Below are positions 1 to 11,700 of a stretch of DNA of 64,000 bases, piece by piece. The notes below the pieces were generated by a model. That model had not been told where the DNA came from. It did no database searches and was given only the letters and a program-made list of their open reading frames with translations. The position numbers were made by a program, and so were the translations under genes. Positions within the stretch are counted from its first letter, which is position 1. Each line of letters begins with the position of its first letter. The stretch is taken from contig JAHQRK010000001.1 in the NCBI GenBank assembly GCA_019828595.1, positions 1,116,001-1,180,000 of the forward strand, written 5' to 3'. Source of the DNA: Aphanomyces cochlioides. Lineage: Eukaryota; Oomycota; Saprolegniomycetes; Saprolegniales; Verrucalvaceae.

Positions 1-1989
1 AGCTCAGCGTAGAAACAAGCAAGAGGCTGATGATGCTGGTGTGGATGACATGCTGGATGCATTGGCGACGCAGAATTTGGATGAAGAGAAACCAGCGTAT
101 CCCCCAGCGACAAGAGAACGCAACGATTTGCTCGCTGTCAACGTTGGTGCATTGAATGCCGACAAGGAAATGAAGCGTCTATTTGGGGTAAGCTCATACT
201 CTCCATATCAAAACGGTGGCTTATTCTGTACCTGCAGGTCAAAGATTCGAGAGAGAGTTTGAAGAATGCGAAGAAACCACGGTATTTTGCATAACCGTGG
301 ACACTTCATTGATGTATATTAGAAATGCTCCTCGCCGAACAACGAAAAAGGTGATTCTCGTCACGCCAGACGACTCGTGGCCGCGTCCACCAACGTTCGT
401 TGGCGGTGGCATTCGTTGGACACGAGTGAATAAGCCCTCGTGTGATTCGTGGGAGCATGGCTGCGATTACTTTCAAATCGACTGGTCCATCGAGTACAAA
501 AAGGTATCAACAACGCTTGAGAAGATTCCGTGACTCTTCTCTAGATGCAAGAGCAATTCCAGATTCTTCAAATGACTCACGATCCCCAGAGCATCGTGCA
601 TTTCCTGCATAAGCATCCGTACCATGTCGATGCTCTCCTTCAGATGAGCGAAGTCTTTCAACACCATGGCCAAATGGATCATTCAACGGACTGCATCAAA
701 AAGTAACTTATCTTGTCCATCGATTGTCGCTCACTCGGTGGCTTTTAGATGCGTCTACTTCATGGAACTTGCATGGGGCGAGCAGTTCAACGTCAACTCT
801 GGACACTGTCGCATGGACATCAATATGGGTGACAACAAGTCCTTCTACCGAGCTCTCTTTTTCCTGATGCGTCAAGTAAATAAGCATGCAAAATTCAATG
901 ACTTCACTCGTCTATCACTAGGTTGGACGCCGCGGTTGTGTTCGAAGTGCTTTTGAACTCTCCAAGCTCATTTGGAGCATGGATCCCAAGGGAGATCCGC
1001 TTCAAGTCCTCCTGTGCATGGATTATTACGCCTTGGCAGCGCGTCAATGTCAATTTATTGTGGATTTGTTTGAGTCAAATACTGAAATTGTCGCCCGTGG
1101 GGCGCAATCCATCGCTGTCAAGACTTCGAATCCAATCACAGTGGCTGAATTGCCCGGACTTCAGTTCTCCGTGGCCCTTGCGCGGTAGGAATGCTGACAT
1201 GGAACCAAAGTGATGAAGAATTTAGGTTCCTCTTGGGTGATCACAAACGAGCCGTCGATGACTTGGCGACAGCCCTTGCCAAGTACCCTAGTGTTCTTGT
1301 TCCCCTCACTGAAAAATGTGGCATTACGACAACGACGAGTACGTTCATCCAATTGAGATTTGAATTTATCCTTTGTCAACAGAGGCATGGCAAGATGTTA
1401 TCTGCAGCGCTGTGTTCGCCAACGCACCGCATTTGGACGACGGTGGCATCGTAGCTCGCCTGCTGGACATTTACGTCACTCGACATGCATCGCTGTGGAA
1501 AGTAAATGATATTCAAGCCTTCTTGCTCCAAGCAGCTACGAAAGCAAGCGCTCGATACAACCGGGCGACATTTGTCAAGGATTTGCATCCTTTCACACAC
1601 AAATATCTTCGGGCCGTCACGTCTGGTATAAAGTTTACGTGCTGGTCAAATGCTCACTCGACGTAGATTTCTCGGACGACGTGACGACTTTGCCTCCAGA
1701 TCATCCGATGATGATGCAGCCTGGTCAAGATCAACTCGAGATGGATTTGAACAATCTCGACCCTGCGATGGTTGCCCAGTTGCAAGCTCAGTTGGAGGCA
1801 GAACAAGCACGCCACGGAGGCAACTTGCCAGCGGACGCACATCCCCTGCTGCTTTTTCTGCAAACACTATTGCCTTGGAATCGCATCGAACAACCAGATC
1901 CAAACCAACCGCGCCCCCATCCCAATCAACGCCCTGCCGATTTTGACGTGAATCCATTGTACGAACCCAACGAAGACTTTGAAGGATAA
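1..1989 (+). CDS. TCF25: TCF25/Rqc1-like ribosome quality control factor, 5' end outside the window
   Basis: This is the 3' part of a multi-exon gene. The first exon reads ERNDLLAVNVGALNADKEMKRLFG, split here as ERNDLLAVNVGALN and ADKEMKRLFG, which matches the 'LL.V....LNA..E..R.FG' signature of TCF25/Nulp1 and yeast Rqc1. Later exons give FQILQMTHDPQSIVHFLHK followed by HPYHVDALLQMSEVFQHHGQ, and then FRCVYFMELAWGEQFNVNSG, all typical helical-repeat segments of the family. In this family the protein works with Ltn1 and NEMF/Rqc2 on stalled 60S nascent chains. The last exon (about 1639-1989) ends with an acidic/Pro-rich tail, NPLYEPNEDFEG, and a stop at 1987-1989. Introns near 190-235, 505-545, 700-750 and 895-925 are inferred from GT-AG boundaries and frame changes. 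The family call is made from remembered motifs; exact exon edges are approximate. Confidence 0.78.
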
Positions 1990-2301
1990 GCACAAAAATG
2001 AACAAACCATGTGCAATACTGTCGCCGAGTAAAGGAAACACAAGAGGGTGTGAACCACCTTCTTAGAGGATATCCATGCTATTTGAGTCTAGCCGCGTGA
2101 CACAGCATTTGCCATGGCACTTGAATCATGTATTCTCGTTGAGCGACTTTGTTGGAACTCTCGTGCGCAATGCTTTTACTGCATTCCAACTTGTTCTTAT
2201 CTCCATGAAACACTGCAGGAAATGGATCAGATTGACGTCGAGCGTGCACTGTACTGATGTCAAAAAACTGTCATAGACTGGTCGTCAGTGTGGAACTTTT
2301 G

Positions 2302-2785
2302 ATGGGAGAAGAACATCTCTGGGCAGCCAAGGCTGTGTGTGCCATCAATTCTTTGCTAGCAGTGCCCAGAATGTCTACTTACCAGTCTTCTTCAGTGCGT
2401 ATTTCAACAAGTTTCAGTTTGGTACCTTGGCGACAATCCCATGCGTCTGTACGATGGTCTCTCCACCCATTTGGGGCGTTTGGGCGTGACGTATTCGCTC
2501 TCATGGACAGCATTCGCCAAGTACATTTACGAAGCGGCCCCGCCAGGAACTGAAGGAACGATGATGGGTCTCCTCAACTCCATGAATGGAGTCGGTCGAG
2601 GCATCGGGATTCTCTTCGGGGGTTACTTGTACGAAGACTTTGGCGTGCGCGTGCTCTGGTGCGTTGCCGACTTGGGCGTTCCTCTTGCACTGGTAGGGCT
2701 CTACGTTTTCTCCAAGTCGCTGCCGAGCTCCGAGTCTCGCCTAGAGGTCGTTCGCTTGATCCCTCCGAAAGAAATTGATCCATGA
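2302..2785 (+). pseudogene. Internally deleted MFS_1_like transporter relic
   Basis: The left end (ATG at 2302) encodes MGEEHLWAAKAV, nearly the N terminus of the transporter at 4298. After a frame change the sequence resembles FSAYF.KFQ.G.LATIPCVC and PPIWG. It then jumps straight to the C-terminal part of the family, YSLSWTAFAKYIYEAAPPGT, then GTMMGLLNSMNGVGRGIG, ending VVRLIPPKEIDP and TGA near 2783. About 250 central residues, most of the membrane helices, are missing and at least one frame break lies near 2350-2400. A spliced functional product is unlikely. It lies upstream of and in the same orientation as the intact paralogue at 4298-5518, which points to tandem duplication followed by decay. 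Confidence 0.8.
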
Positions 2786-4297
2786 GATGGCTCGTAATTT
2801 AAAGTTTGCATCGCTCGCTTCCTTTGCCACACTTCCACCACCGAATTGCAGCGTCGCTTTGAAAATTCACCGACAGAGCGGCACCAAACCTTCCATGCAG
2901 GGAATCATCGTGAACATGGGGAAACTTTCTCGCTCAATGAATTCACCAGGTGATTTGGAGGTCCGTGGAGGTTCTAGCAGTCCATGTTGATCGAAAAGGA
3001 GCAAACTGGCATTGCGCTGGGTGCTTCAGTGAATTATTGCAAGCGTCGCTGGGCGTGGTTTGAACTAAGATTTTGTCAAAGACGAGGAGAACACAGACCA
3101 GTTCGAATACTGTATTGCGCGAAATTGTGCATCGACATGAAGCAAGGAGAGGTACACAACGTCTCGGTTATTCAACAAAAGCGTCGTAGTCTTGGCATCT
3201 GCCACGCGAGTCTATCCGCCTATTTCCCTCTCGAAGTGTCATTTCTATGAAATTACGTTCGCCTTTGTCGTTGTAGTTCCGTCACGGCGAGCAGTGGACG
3301 TGACGACAATCATTGACTCGTCAACCAACCCAGCAGGCGATCCATGGACGTTCCCCGCAGTGTCCACCCATTAGCGACCCTCAGCAGCAGTCAGTCACGA
3401 ATCTACCGTACATTCTCTGCACGAAAAGCGATCGTCCAGCGATGATCGAAGATGATTTTCCCCTCGAAACAAAAGAGGGTGATAGCACTGTCTGTCTTGG
3501 CATGACCACTCTGATTTTACACAATTCAAATGTCTCACCAAAATAGTCGCATTGACCGAGGCATACATTTAGACAGACTTGCATGACATAATATGGAACC
3601 ATCACTAGCATGGTGAGTTTTCTGGTGAGACAGTTGGTTTGAGTGCTTGCGGGTGATCAATGAAGAAGTGTCAATCATTCAATGATTGGATGCCGCCTTT
3701 GTCCCAGCTGGTATCTGTCACCCTGTCATTGGCCTATCTTGCCTTAAGTCAGTACATGTCCGCTGTCTCTTTGGCTTATCCGGATAATACCCCTTGTCCA
3801 CGTTTCAATAATTCATATCCTGTATAATTAAATACAATAATTCAAGAAATAAGGCCAATTTCCCTCTTATCTCATATATTCTTGATAATTTAATACTCAT
3901 GATTGAGAGGGTTGTACTCGATGGAATTGAATGGGCAGGCCACTTGTTGCTTGAGTTTACTGGCATATTGTTGATGCCAAGTACAGGTAGAGAAGACATT
4001 CGATGGTCTTTGTTGAGAACTGGTGGTTGTATGGTGATCAGAGAGGAACGTGGTTCATGTCAAGATTAGGTAGTATTTCCGATTGTATTGTACTTTTTAA
4101 GGGAATAGCAGATTTGTTCCGGATAATCCATTATGAACCAGGTTCGCCGCGCCGCGTCCGCCAATGCGAGCGCTGGAATCCCCTCGTGGAGCGACGCCAT
4201 ATGACTTGAACCTATACAGAGCACATGAACGCGTCGTTGTCGGATGGCTGGGTGTCGTTCGACGAAAGAGAAGTCCTTCGTCATAAAACCATTTGCC
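2786..4297. other. Intergenic region with a possible eroded PH-domain relic
   Basis: No intact gene is supported here. An open frame at 2984-3250 contains GASVNYCKRRWAWFELR and later IQQKRRSLGICHASRVYP-like text across a frame change, faintly like the first strands of a PH domain. Frames break repeatedly, so this is at best a relic. The region also holds the perfect 12-bp palindrome TTATCCGGATAA at 3776-3787 and a TTCCGGATAA copy near 4116-4125. The right part should hold the promoter of the transporter starting at 4298. The rest is AT-richer sequence in which I see nothing. Confidence 0.35.
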
Positions 4298-5518
4298 ATG
4301 GGTGAAGAAAATCTGTGGGCGGCCAAGGCGGTCAACTTTATGAGCTCCTTCTTGGGGGCGGCTCAAGCGGTCTTTTTGCCCGTCTTTTTCAGCGCCTACT
4401 TTGACAAGTTCCAAATCGGTGTCTTGGCAGCCATTCCATGCGTCTGCTCGTTCCTTGGACCTCCTATCTGGGGTGCCGTCGCCGATATCTTGCGCCAACA
4501 ACGTGGCGTGCACATATTCTGCCTCGTTTCCGCGTCTGTCCTTTTGTTCACGCTTCAATACACGGGCCACAGCTTCTACCTCACGTGCGCGATTGTCTTC
4601 CTTGGCAACTTCCAAGGTGCCTGCACGGGTGCACTCTTGGATCAAACGATCATGGCTCTTGTCGAACGCGTCGGTGGCGAATACGGCAAGCAACGTTTGT
4701 TCGGCGCCATCGGTTGGGGTATCAGTGCCTTCATCATCGGCATGGTCGTCAACGCGTACGGCATTGAATGGTCGTTCTACATCAACTTGATCTCGCTCGT
4801 GCCCACGTTGATTGCGTTGAGCTACATACCTCCTCCTGATGTCACGGCCCATGCCGCGGATGAATCGTCGCCCAAGCTTTCCTTCTCGGAAGGTCTTGCC
4901 CAAGCATTCAAGAAGGCCGATGTCCTCTTGCTCCTTGTCGTGATCCTCCTCACGGGCATCATGTTTGGCATCGTCACCTCTTTCCTCACGCTCAACCTCT
5001 TTGAATTGTCCGATAACTCGACGACGTTGATCGGCATTGCCATTTGGCTTGAAACCTTGTCGGAATTGCCCGCTTTCTTCTTTGCCGACACTCTTCTCAA
5101 GAAGTTGGGCATTGTCAACACGTTGGCCATCTCGATCCTCGGCTACGCCGCCCGCATCACGTGCTACGCTCTCATGACGGAAGCGTGGATGGCTTTGCCG
5201 TTCGAATTGCTCCATGGCTGCACGTTTGCTTTGTCGTGGGCTGCTTTCAACAAGTATATCTACGACTCGTCTCCTCGCGGCACGGCTGGTACGATGATGG
5301 GCTTGCTCAACTCGATGAATGGTGTCGGCCGTGGCTTCGGCATCCTCTTCGGTGGTTATTTGTACCAAGGGTATGGTGCTCGCACGTTGTGGTGGGTCAC
5401 CGACTTGGGTGTTCCTCTCGCTTTCTTGGGTCTCTTCTTCTTCTCCAAGTCGCTCCCTGATGCCGGCACCCAACAAGAAGTTGTCCGTTTGATCCCTGCG
5501 AAGGAAGAAGTCGCTTAA
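4298..5518 (+). CDS. MFS_1_like (MFSD6/LacY-like) membrane transporter
   Basis: A single open exon of 406 codons. I take ATG 4298 because MGEENLWAAKAV aligns with the starts of the two neighbouring paralogues; the frame stays open a further 18 codons upstream, back to 4244. About 12 hydrophobic segments can be seen, for example FLGAAQAVFLPVFFSAYF and VLLLLVVILLTGIMFGIV. The signature GEYGKQRLFGAIGWG near residue 130 and GTMMGLLNSMNGVGRG near residue 335 fit the MFS_1_like group that includes MFSD6 and nucleoside/sugar:H+ symporters. The substrate cannot be read from sequence. Gene order and similarity make it a member of a local duplicated cluster. The long open frame antisense to it is a codon-usage shadow. 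Confidence 0.87.
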   Translation: MGEENLWAAKAVNFMSSFLGAAQAVFLPVFFSAYFDKFQIGVLAAIPCVCSFLGPPIWGAVADILRQQRGVHIFCLVSASVLLFTLQYTGHSFYLTCAIVFLGNFQGACTGALLDQTIMALVERVGGEYGKQRLFGAIGWGISAFIIGMVVNAYGIEWSFYINLISLVPTLIALSYIPPPDVTAHAADESSPKLSFSEGLAQAFKKADVLLLLVVILLTGIMFGIVTSFLTLNLFELSDNSTTLIGIAIWLETLSELPAFFFADTLLKKLGIVNTLAISILGYAARITCYALMTEAWMALPFELLHGCTFALSWAAFNKYIYDSSPRGTAGTMMGLLNSMNGVGRGFGILFGGYLYQGYGARTLWWVTDLGVPLAFLGLFFFSKSLPDAGTQQEVVRLIPAKEEVA

Positions 5519-5933
5519 AACACGCATGCCTTCCATAGATCTTATTGATGTTAATCCAATAAGTTTCCATGTCTAACCCACATCTCCACCTCCATGGCAA
5601 CCTCTCCTGCCTATCCAGCCTTGGCTCTCTCCACGGTGCGGCATTCATGCCACGGCGATCGCCACGAAAGGAACGGAGGAAAGCGGTGGAGAATGAGCCC
5701 ACGAGGAGTCCCAAAAGCGTCAGCGACAACTTGAAATACTTGAATTCTCGCCACAGCTGTCATGACGTCCATCCACGTCATTTGGTGGAGTAACATGAAG
5801 TAACACCGTCTCCAGCATCATATGCTCCGAGTTCGCATCCTCCAAGGGCGAAGTGGATGAGCCGACCAGACGCAGCAGCGCCAGACGACGCTGGAAAGAT
5901 CAAAATTGCATGGATGCAGTTGCTTTATGACAT
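5519..5933. other. Spacer between convergent MFS genes
   Basis: The 415 bp between the stops of two convergent transporters contain short open frames on both strands but none with a recognisable domain or paralogue. Both 3' UTRs and polyadenylation sites must lie here. I see nothing else. Confidence 0.5.
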
Positions 5934-7151
5934 CTAAACGACGTCCTTGGGGGGATTCAGACGGACAACTTCATGGCGAGAAAACGTGCCAGGAGACGCT
6001 CGTGCAAACAAGTAGAGGCCAAGGAGAGCGAGGGGAACGCCCATGTCGGCCGTGAGCCACATGACTTGTGCCCCAAAGTTGTTGTACAAATAGCCACCGA
6101 CGAGCGTGCCCGTGCCTCGCCCGAGTCCATTCAAGACGGAGCTGAGGATGCCCATCATGGTGCCTTCTGTGCCAGGAGGCGCGGCGTCGTAGATGTATTT
6201 GGTGAATGCCGCCCATGACAACGCAAACGTGACGCCGTGGAGGAGTTCAAACGGCAACGCCATCCATGCCTTGGTCATGAAGGCGTAGCACGTAATGCGC
6301 GCCGCGTATCCGAGAATGGAAATGCCGATCGTCTTGACGATGCCCAAGCGCTTGATCACCGCGTCGGCGAAGAAGAACGCTGGCAGTTCCGACAGAGTTT
6401 CAAGCCAAATGGCGATGCCGACAATCGACGACGAGTTGCCCGAGAGTTCGTACAAGTTGAGCGTGAGGAAGGACGAGACGATGCCAAACATGAGGCCCAT
6501 GAGGAGGACAACAAGGAGAAGCAAGAGCACGTCGGTCTTCTTGGCCACTTGGCGCATCCCTTCCGCAAAGGAAACGCTTGGCGCCGCCGACGACGATCGA
6601 CGAAGGTCCGGGGCTGGAATATAACTCAGCACGATGAGCGTCGGGATGACAAAGGCAAGTTGAAGACGAAACGACCAAGCAATGCCGTACGCATTGACGA
6701 TCAAACCCGTGACGAAGGCTCCGATGCCCCATCCGACGGCGCCAAAGAGTCGCTGCTTGCCATACTCGCCGCCGACGCGGTCGACAAGGACCATGATAGC
6801 TTGATCGAGGAGAGGTCCCGTCGGCGACGTCTGGAAATTCGCCACGAGGACCAATATGCACGTGAGGACAAAGTTGGAGCTCGCAAATTGGATCAAAAAC
6901 ATGACGGCGGCGCTCGAGACGATGCAAAAGACATGGACCAAACGTTGTCGCTGGAGGAGATCAGCGACCGCACCCCAAATCGGCGGTGCAATCAACGAGC
7001 AGAAGCACGGAATCGCCGCCAGGACGCCGATCTGGAGCTTGTCAAAGTAGGCGTCGTAGTACACGGGGAGATACACGACAATGGTGCTCATCCCGAGCCA
7101 GAGGAAGGCGTTCGTGGCCTTGGCAGCCCAGAGTTCGTCCTTGCACGCCAT
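5934..7151 (-). CDS. MFS_1_like membrane transporter, inverted paralogue
   Basis: A single-exon gene of 405 codons whose start is the ATG at 7151. The protein begins MACKDELWAAKATNAFLW, the same N-terminal LWAAKA motif as its neighbours. It carries GEYGKQRLFGAVGWGIGAF near residue 130 and GTMMGILSSVLNGLGRGTG near residue 320. Its C terminus, EVVRLNPPKDVV, parallels EVVRLIPAKEEVA in the 4298 gene. About 12 transmembrane helices are expected. It is transcribed divergently from the 7292 gene across a 140-bp gap, so the two may share regulatory sequence. The transport substrate is unknown. Confidence 0.87.
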   Translation of the reverse strand: MACKDELWAAKATNAFLWLGMSTIVVYLPVYYDAYFDKLQIGVLAAIPCFCSLIAPPIWGAVADLLQRQRLVHVFCIVSSAAVMFLIQFASSNFVLTCILVLVANFQTSPTGPLLDQAIMVLVDRVGGEYGKQRLFGAVGWGIGAFVTGLIVNAYGIAWSFRLQLAFVIPTLIVLSYIPAPDLRRSSSAAPSVSFAEGMRQVAKKTDVLLLLLVVLLMGLMFGIVSSFLTLNLYELSGNSSSIVGIAIWLETLSELPAFFFADAVIKRLGIVKTIGISILGYAARITCYAFMTKAWMALPFELLHGVTFALSWAAFTKYIYDAAPPGTEGTMMGILSSVLNGLGRGTGTLVGGYLYNNFGAQVMWLTADMGVPLALLGLYLFARASPGTFSRHEVVRLNPPKDVV

Positions 7152-7291
7152 GGAAAGTCGAAGAATGAAGAGAGCGGAGGGGCGTCGCCATGGAGGTTGA
7201 ACCCAAACGACACACGTTTAAACAGTTGCCACCATGTGCGGTTGGGACATGCGCTTGAAATGACACGCGGCATCGAAACAAATCATTTGAC
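7152..7291. promoter_or_regulatory. Short divergent promoter between two MFS genes
   Basis: Only 140 bp separate the two divergent start codons (7151 minus, 7292 plus), so core promoters of both genes must lie here or overlap the coding ends. No specific factor site was recognised. The assignment rests on geometry only. Confidence 0.5.
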
Positions 7292-8542
7292 ATGCTCCAT
7301 GAGGATCAGCTCTGGCCTGCGAAGGCGATGAATGCGGTCTACTGGTGTGGACAGAGCACGGTCGTCGTCTTCCTCTCCGTTTTTTTCAGCGCGTCCTTCG
7401 ACAAGCTCCAAATTGGCGTCCTCCAGGCCATTCCATGCATTTGCGCGATCGTCGCGCCGCCTCTGTGGGGTGCTCTCGCAGACACGATGCGACAACAGCG
7501 TCAAGTGCATGTGTTTTGCCTCCTCACGGGTGCTCTCCTCATGTTTTCGATCCAATTCGCAACTTCAAGCTTCCCTCTCGCATGTCTCCTTGTCTTCCTC
7601 GCGACCTTCCAGACCAATCCGACCGCGTCGCTCCTCGACCAAGCGATTCTGAACCTCCTCAAGAAAGTCGGCGGCAAATATGGCAAGCAGCGATTCTTTG
7701 GAGCGATGGGATGGGGACTCGGCGCCTTCTTCACGGGACTCCTCGTCAACGCGTACGGGTATTCATGGGCGTTCAATCTCCATTTGGCCTTCCTCGTCCC
7801 GAGTCTCGTCGTCTTGAGCTTCATCCCCCCTCCAGACCATCCTTCTGAAGTGATTCCGTCGCGAGAATCCCTCCTACCTGGCCTCGTGGCGGTCTTTCAG
7901 CAGCCAGATGTCGCGCTTCTCCTTCTTGTGGCGCTCGTGATGGGACTCATGTACGGCGCTGTGTCGTCTTTCGTCACGCTCAACTTGTTCGAGCTCTCCG
8001 ACGGCTCGAATGTCATCGTGGGCTTTGCCATTTGGCTCGAGACGATCTCGGAGCTTCCAGCGTTCTTCTACGCCGACGCGATCATCAAACGCCTCGGCAT
8101 TGTCCGCGTCCTGTTCAATTCCATCCTCGGCTACGCTGCTCGCATCACGTGCTATGCGTTCATGAAGATGCCGTGGGTCGCGCTGCCTTTTGAAATGCTC
8201 CATGGCGTGACGTTCTCACTCATGTGGACTGCCTGCACGACGTACATCTACGACGTGGCTCAGCCAGGGACGCACGGTACGATGATGGGTCTCTTCAGCG
8301 CCATCGTGTCCGGCATCGGCCAAGGCAGCGGCACCCTCGTCGGCGGCTATTTCTACGAGCATTATGGCGCTCAAGTCATGTGGCTCGTCGCCGACATGGC
8401 CGTCCCGATCGCCCTCGTCGGGTTGTTCTTCTTCTCAAATGCAATCCCATCGTCGTCGTCGGCGCTGTCAGAGTCCAAGACTGTCCAAATCATCGACTTG
8501 CGGCATATCCAGCCCGACAATGCCGCCGAATCCAAGGATTAG
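7292..8542 (+). CDS. MFS_1_like membrane transporter
   Basis: A single-exon gene of 416 codons starting MLHEDQLWPAKAMNAVYW. It has the same architecture as its neighbours: hydrophobic helices throughout, GKYGKQRFFGAMGWGLGAF near residue 130, and GTMMGLFSAIVSGIGQGSG near residue 330. The tail after the last helix is longer and polar (SSSSALSESKTVQIIDLRH), unlike the short EVVRL tails of the other two. It is the most diverged of the three intact copies by eye. Its substrate is unknown. Confidence 0.87.
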   Translation: MLHEDQLWPAKAMNAVYWCGQSTVVVFLSVFFSASFDKLQIGVLQAIPCICAIVAPPLWGALADTMRQQRQVHVFCLLTGALLMFSIQFATSSFPLACLLVFLATFQTNPTASLLDQAILNLLKKVGGKYGKQRFFGAMGWGLGAFFTGLLVNAYGYSWAFNLHLAFLVPSLVVLSFIPPPDHPSEVIPSRESLLPGLVAVFQQPDVALLLLVALVMGLMYGAVSSFVTLNLFELSDGSNVIVGFAIWLETISELPAFFYADAIIKRLGIVRVLFNSILGYAARITCYAFMKMPWVALPFEMLHGVTFSLMWTACTTYIYDVAQPGTHGTMMGLFSAIVSGIGQGSGTLVGGYFYEHYGAQVMWLVADMAVPIALVGLFFFSNAIPSSSSALSESKTVQIIDLRHIQPDNAAESKD

Positions 8543-8715
8543 AGTAGTCTGAAGCCTAGTCTTCCTCGTAGTGAGCATGTTGTCGCGTTGAAAGGGACGT
8601 TGGAGTTCAAAGTTTCCGTGGGTTGTCCATGCGTCGGCAAGGATGACGCTTGAGGTAGTCTCCATTAAATCCGACTGAGATCTTCCTCGGACTGAGATCT
8701 CACGGGAGCGAAAGG

Positions 8716-11700
8716 ATGCAACATGAAGAGCTGGCGGCGCATATGACAGAGCTCACGAATCGTCGCAAGCAAATGTAAGCATCTCCATGCATGACGGCGC
8801 TCATGTTCTCCATCGTGTGGACAGAACAGCGCGCCGTGTAGCTCTTGAGAAGAAGCAGCAGCTCCGTGATGCCACGATGGCCGAATTCAGCTCAGCGTAC
8901 ACGGACATGCTCCGACGCAAGCTGCGACTCCATCGACAGAATGAAGTAGCGTCCAAGAAGCGGAATCAACACCTCGCTGGAGCGATTGATGACTACAGGA
9001 AGCAGAACTTTGGACCAGGCGCAAGTACGGGTAGGACGTCAGCGCTCGCACTGCAGAAAGCCAAGCAAGCGTTCGTGGACAAAGTCGAGGCGGTCTATCC
9101 AGCATGGCAGGAGCAATTACAGCAACTCAAGCTGCAGAAGCTACGGCAGTTGGAGCAGGAAAAGAAGGAAATCGAGCACCGGCGGCTCTTGGCGAAGCAA
9201 GTACGACGACGACATCTCACTTGGCTCACGAACCAAGTAGAGCTTTGAGAAGGAGCAGGCGCTAGAACTCCTCCTACGGCAAACAGTAAGAGGACTGGAG
9301 CGGAGCGGAGGTGATGGAGGTTTGTTAGGCTCAAGACATTACAATTGCAGCGACGGTGGAGCGCAACGAAGCGTACGAGCGGCAGCTCTACCGCCAGCAA
9401 AAAGTCAAAGAAGGTCTGGAGTGATGATGCCAATCGAGCTAAACGTGCAGGAAGCTGTCGAGCTCGAGTATATCATTCAAGCCCGCGCCGACGAGGAACG
9501 CCGTCGCGTGGAAGGAGAGCACTTGAAGGCGTTGGTGGTGTCACCGATCGAGCAATACGGTACGTCTGCAACTACGTCGACGACTGAGGACCATCGAAAT
9601 TAGAGTCTCTAGCTCAAAAGTACACTCCATTCAAGCTACAACGACCGCCAATGCCACCACCGAGGCCGTCGTCATTCATACCCGAGGAAGAAACCAAGCT
9701 CCCTCCAATGCGAGAGCGATGGAATCCGCATTCGAACAGCTACCAAAGCCATGCTCCCTTGGTGGCTCACACACAACCAACGACTTCCACGGCAGCACAG
9801 CAGGATATACGTCATGATGAAGAGAGAAAGCCGACGCTTCCGTCGACTGCACAGCCTCAGAATGATCAATTTACTGGACAAATGCCTGTCAACGAGGCTG
9901 CGGCTGCGTCAACCTTTCGACAGCAATTCACACCGATGGAAGCGTCATCTCAAATTCCACCTTCCTCCACGCCACCCTCTGTCTTTGCACGCGCTCGGAT
10001 TCAAGACGAACCAACGCCATCTTCGACACTGGAAGTGGATCCTTCTCCTCGTCGTGAAACGCAAGCCAGTGGAGAGATTCGACGGCCACTGGAGCTTGAA
10101 AAAGTGGTTGAATCTCGAGACGAAGGAGACTCCATCTTGGACGACTATGAAGCAATGTCTCGTCGTATGCCACCGCAGCAAAGACTCGAAGAAACTCAAG
10201 CGTTGAGGCCAGCAAACCAAGTTGAAACAAACCACATTGAGCATCCTCTTTCTCCAAGTGCTCCTGCTCCTGTACCATTGACTCCTGCTCCGATTGCTGC
10301 AGCTCCACTCTCTTCAGCTACAGCTTCTCCCGATCGCATCGCTCGTGCAGCAATAACGTCAGATGTGACGCCACCGCCCATGAAGGAGGCAACAGATTTA
10401 CCATCGTTACAAGCCACTCATGTCGCCTCTGTTTCCCCTGAGACGACCCACGAGCACCCAACAGTACCAACGCCTTCGCACGACACTCCAAGTCCCAGCG
10501 GATCACAAGCCCCGTCTCCTCAAGATATCCCTGAAGCTCATCTTGCGGTGGAATCGATGGAAGAACAAGTCTCGGCAAATGTCAACTTGGATGATTCTAC
10601 CAACATTGAAATGATTCAAGGGCCGATAGCTCCAACAGCCGAAGCGCATGAAGCAGCTCCTGACAATAGCACAAGTCCTCCTCCAGTAGTTGAAATCCCG
10701 GACCAAGCAAGCTGCGAACTCGCTGATGTCTCGAGTGAACCCCAACTTGCTCATCCACGAGCTACGCTGGAAGCAAAAGTCGAGCCAAGCGCGAATACTC
10801 CAACGGAAACTGTGACTCGTCCAGCAAGGTCTCAGTCTCCAGACATTTCTGCGTCATCGCTGCAGAGGAAAGAGCAAAACGCGTCACCTGACATGCGTCT
10901 ATCCGTTGACGAGAGTTTCGGTCACTCCGCTGGTGGTCAAGAAAGCTCGACTGTTCACGCTGATATTTTAATCCTCGACTCGTCGGTCAAGTCGTTCGAT
11001 GGCTCGATTGTCCACTCGTCCATCGAATCTCTCGAACCTCCGTCCCCTGACAAACCAATTCCTCGCATGACGTCTGCGTTTCCAAGTCAAAGCACGCAAA
11101 ACCTTGAAGATTCCATGGAAGCACCAACCGCAATTACCGAGGAGGACGACCACGACGAAACGACGACTGGAGGCACGACAACCACATATTCCTTGACATT
11201 CAATGAGCGGCTGTCCGTGCTCCAGTTGCTCATCCCGCGCATCGAAACGGCAGCAAAAGAAGGCGAGCATTTCTTTGGTGCCCCCGAGTCCATCGAAATG
11301 AAATCCAAGCAAGATTTGCTCAAGTACACCTTCATGTCGATTCCATCTACACTGCTGTGCTTAGGATGGCCATGAGTGGACGTAAGGTCGGATTCTTTGG
11401 TGGCGACGTGTGTTTTGCACTTCTTGTCGACATTTGCCGCGACATAGGACCATGTGAGTGTGGTTGGTACGACAGTGTGGCTCATTTATCGCGTAGATTT
11501 ATTCCCAGAGCGCATCTTTGAAGGCAAACTGACCGAAGCAAAGCTCATCAAGGAGTATAAAACGTGCCGTGAAAAGGAAATGGGTACCTCGACGACGAGA
11601 CAACTCAACTCCATAGCTCATGTCAAAGCTAGACTACTGGAAGCTGCTGTCTGCTCACATGAAGGAAATCTTGTCGAGTGGAGCTGTACCGTCGACGGAA

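Noticed and set aside
4097..5536. 479-codon open frame antisense to the MFS gene at 4298
   Set aside because: It mirrors the coding exon exactly, has Arg/Asp/Gln-rich composition and no membrane or domain signature. Biased codon use removes stops on the opposite strand.
6237..7331. 364-codon plus-strand frame over the minus-strand MFS gene
   Set aside because: A shadow of the real gene; charged low-complexity composition, no family resemblance, and the opposite strand carries a clear transporter.
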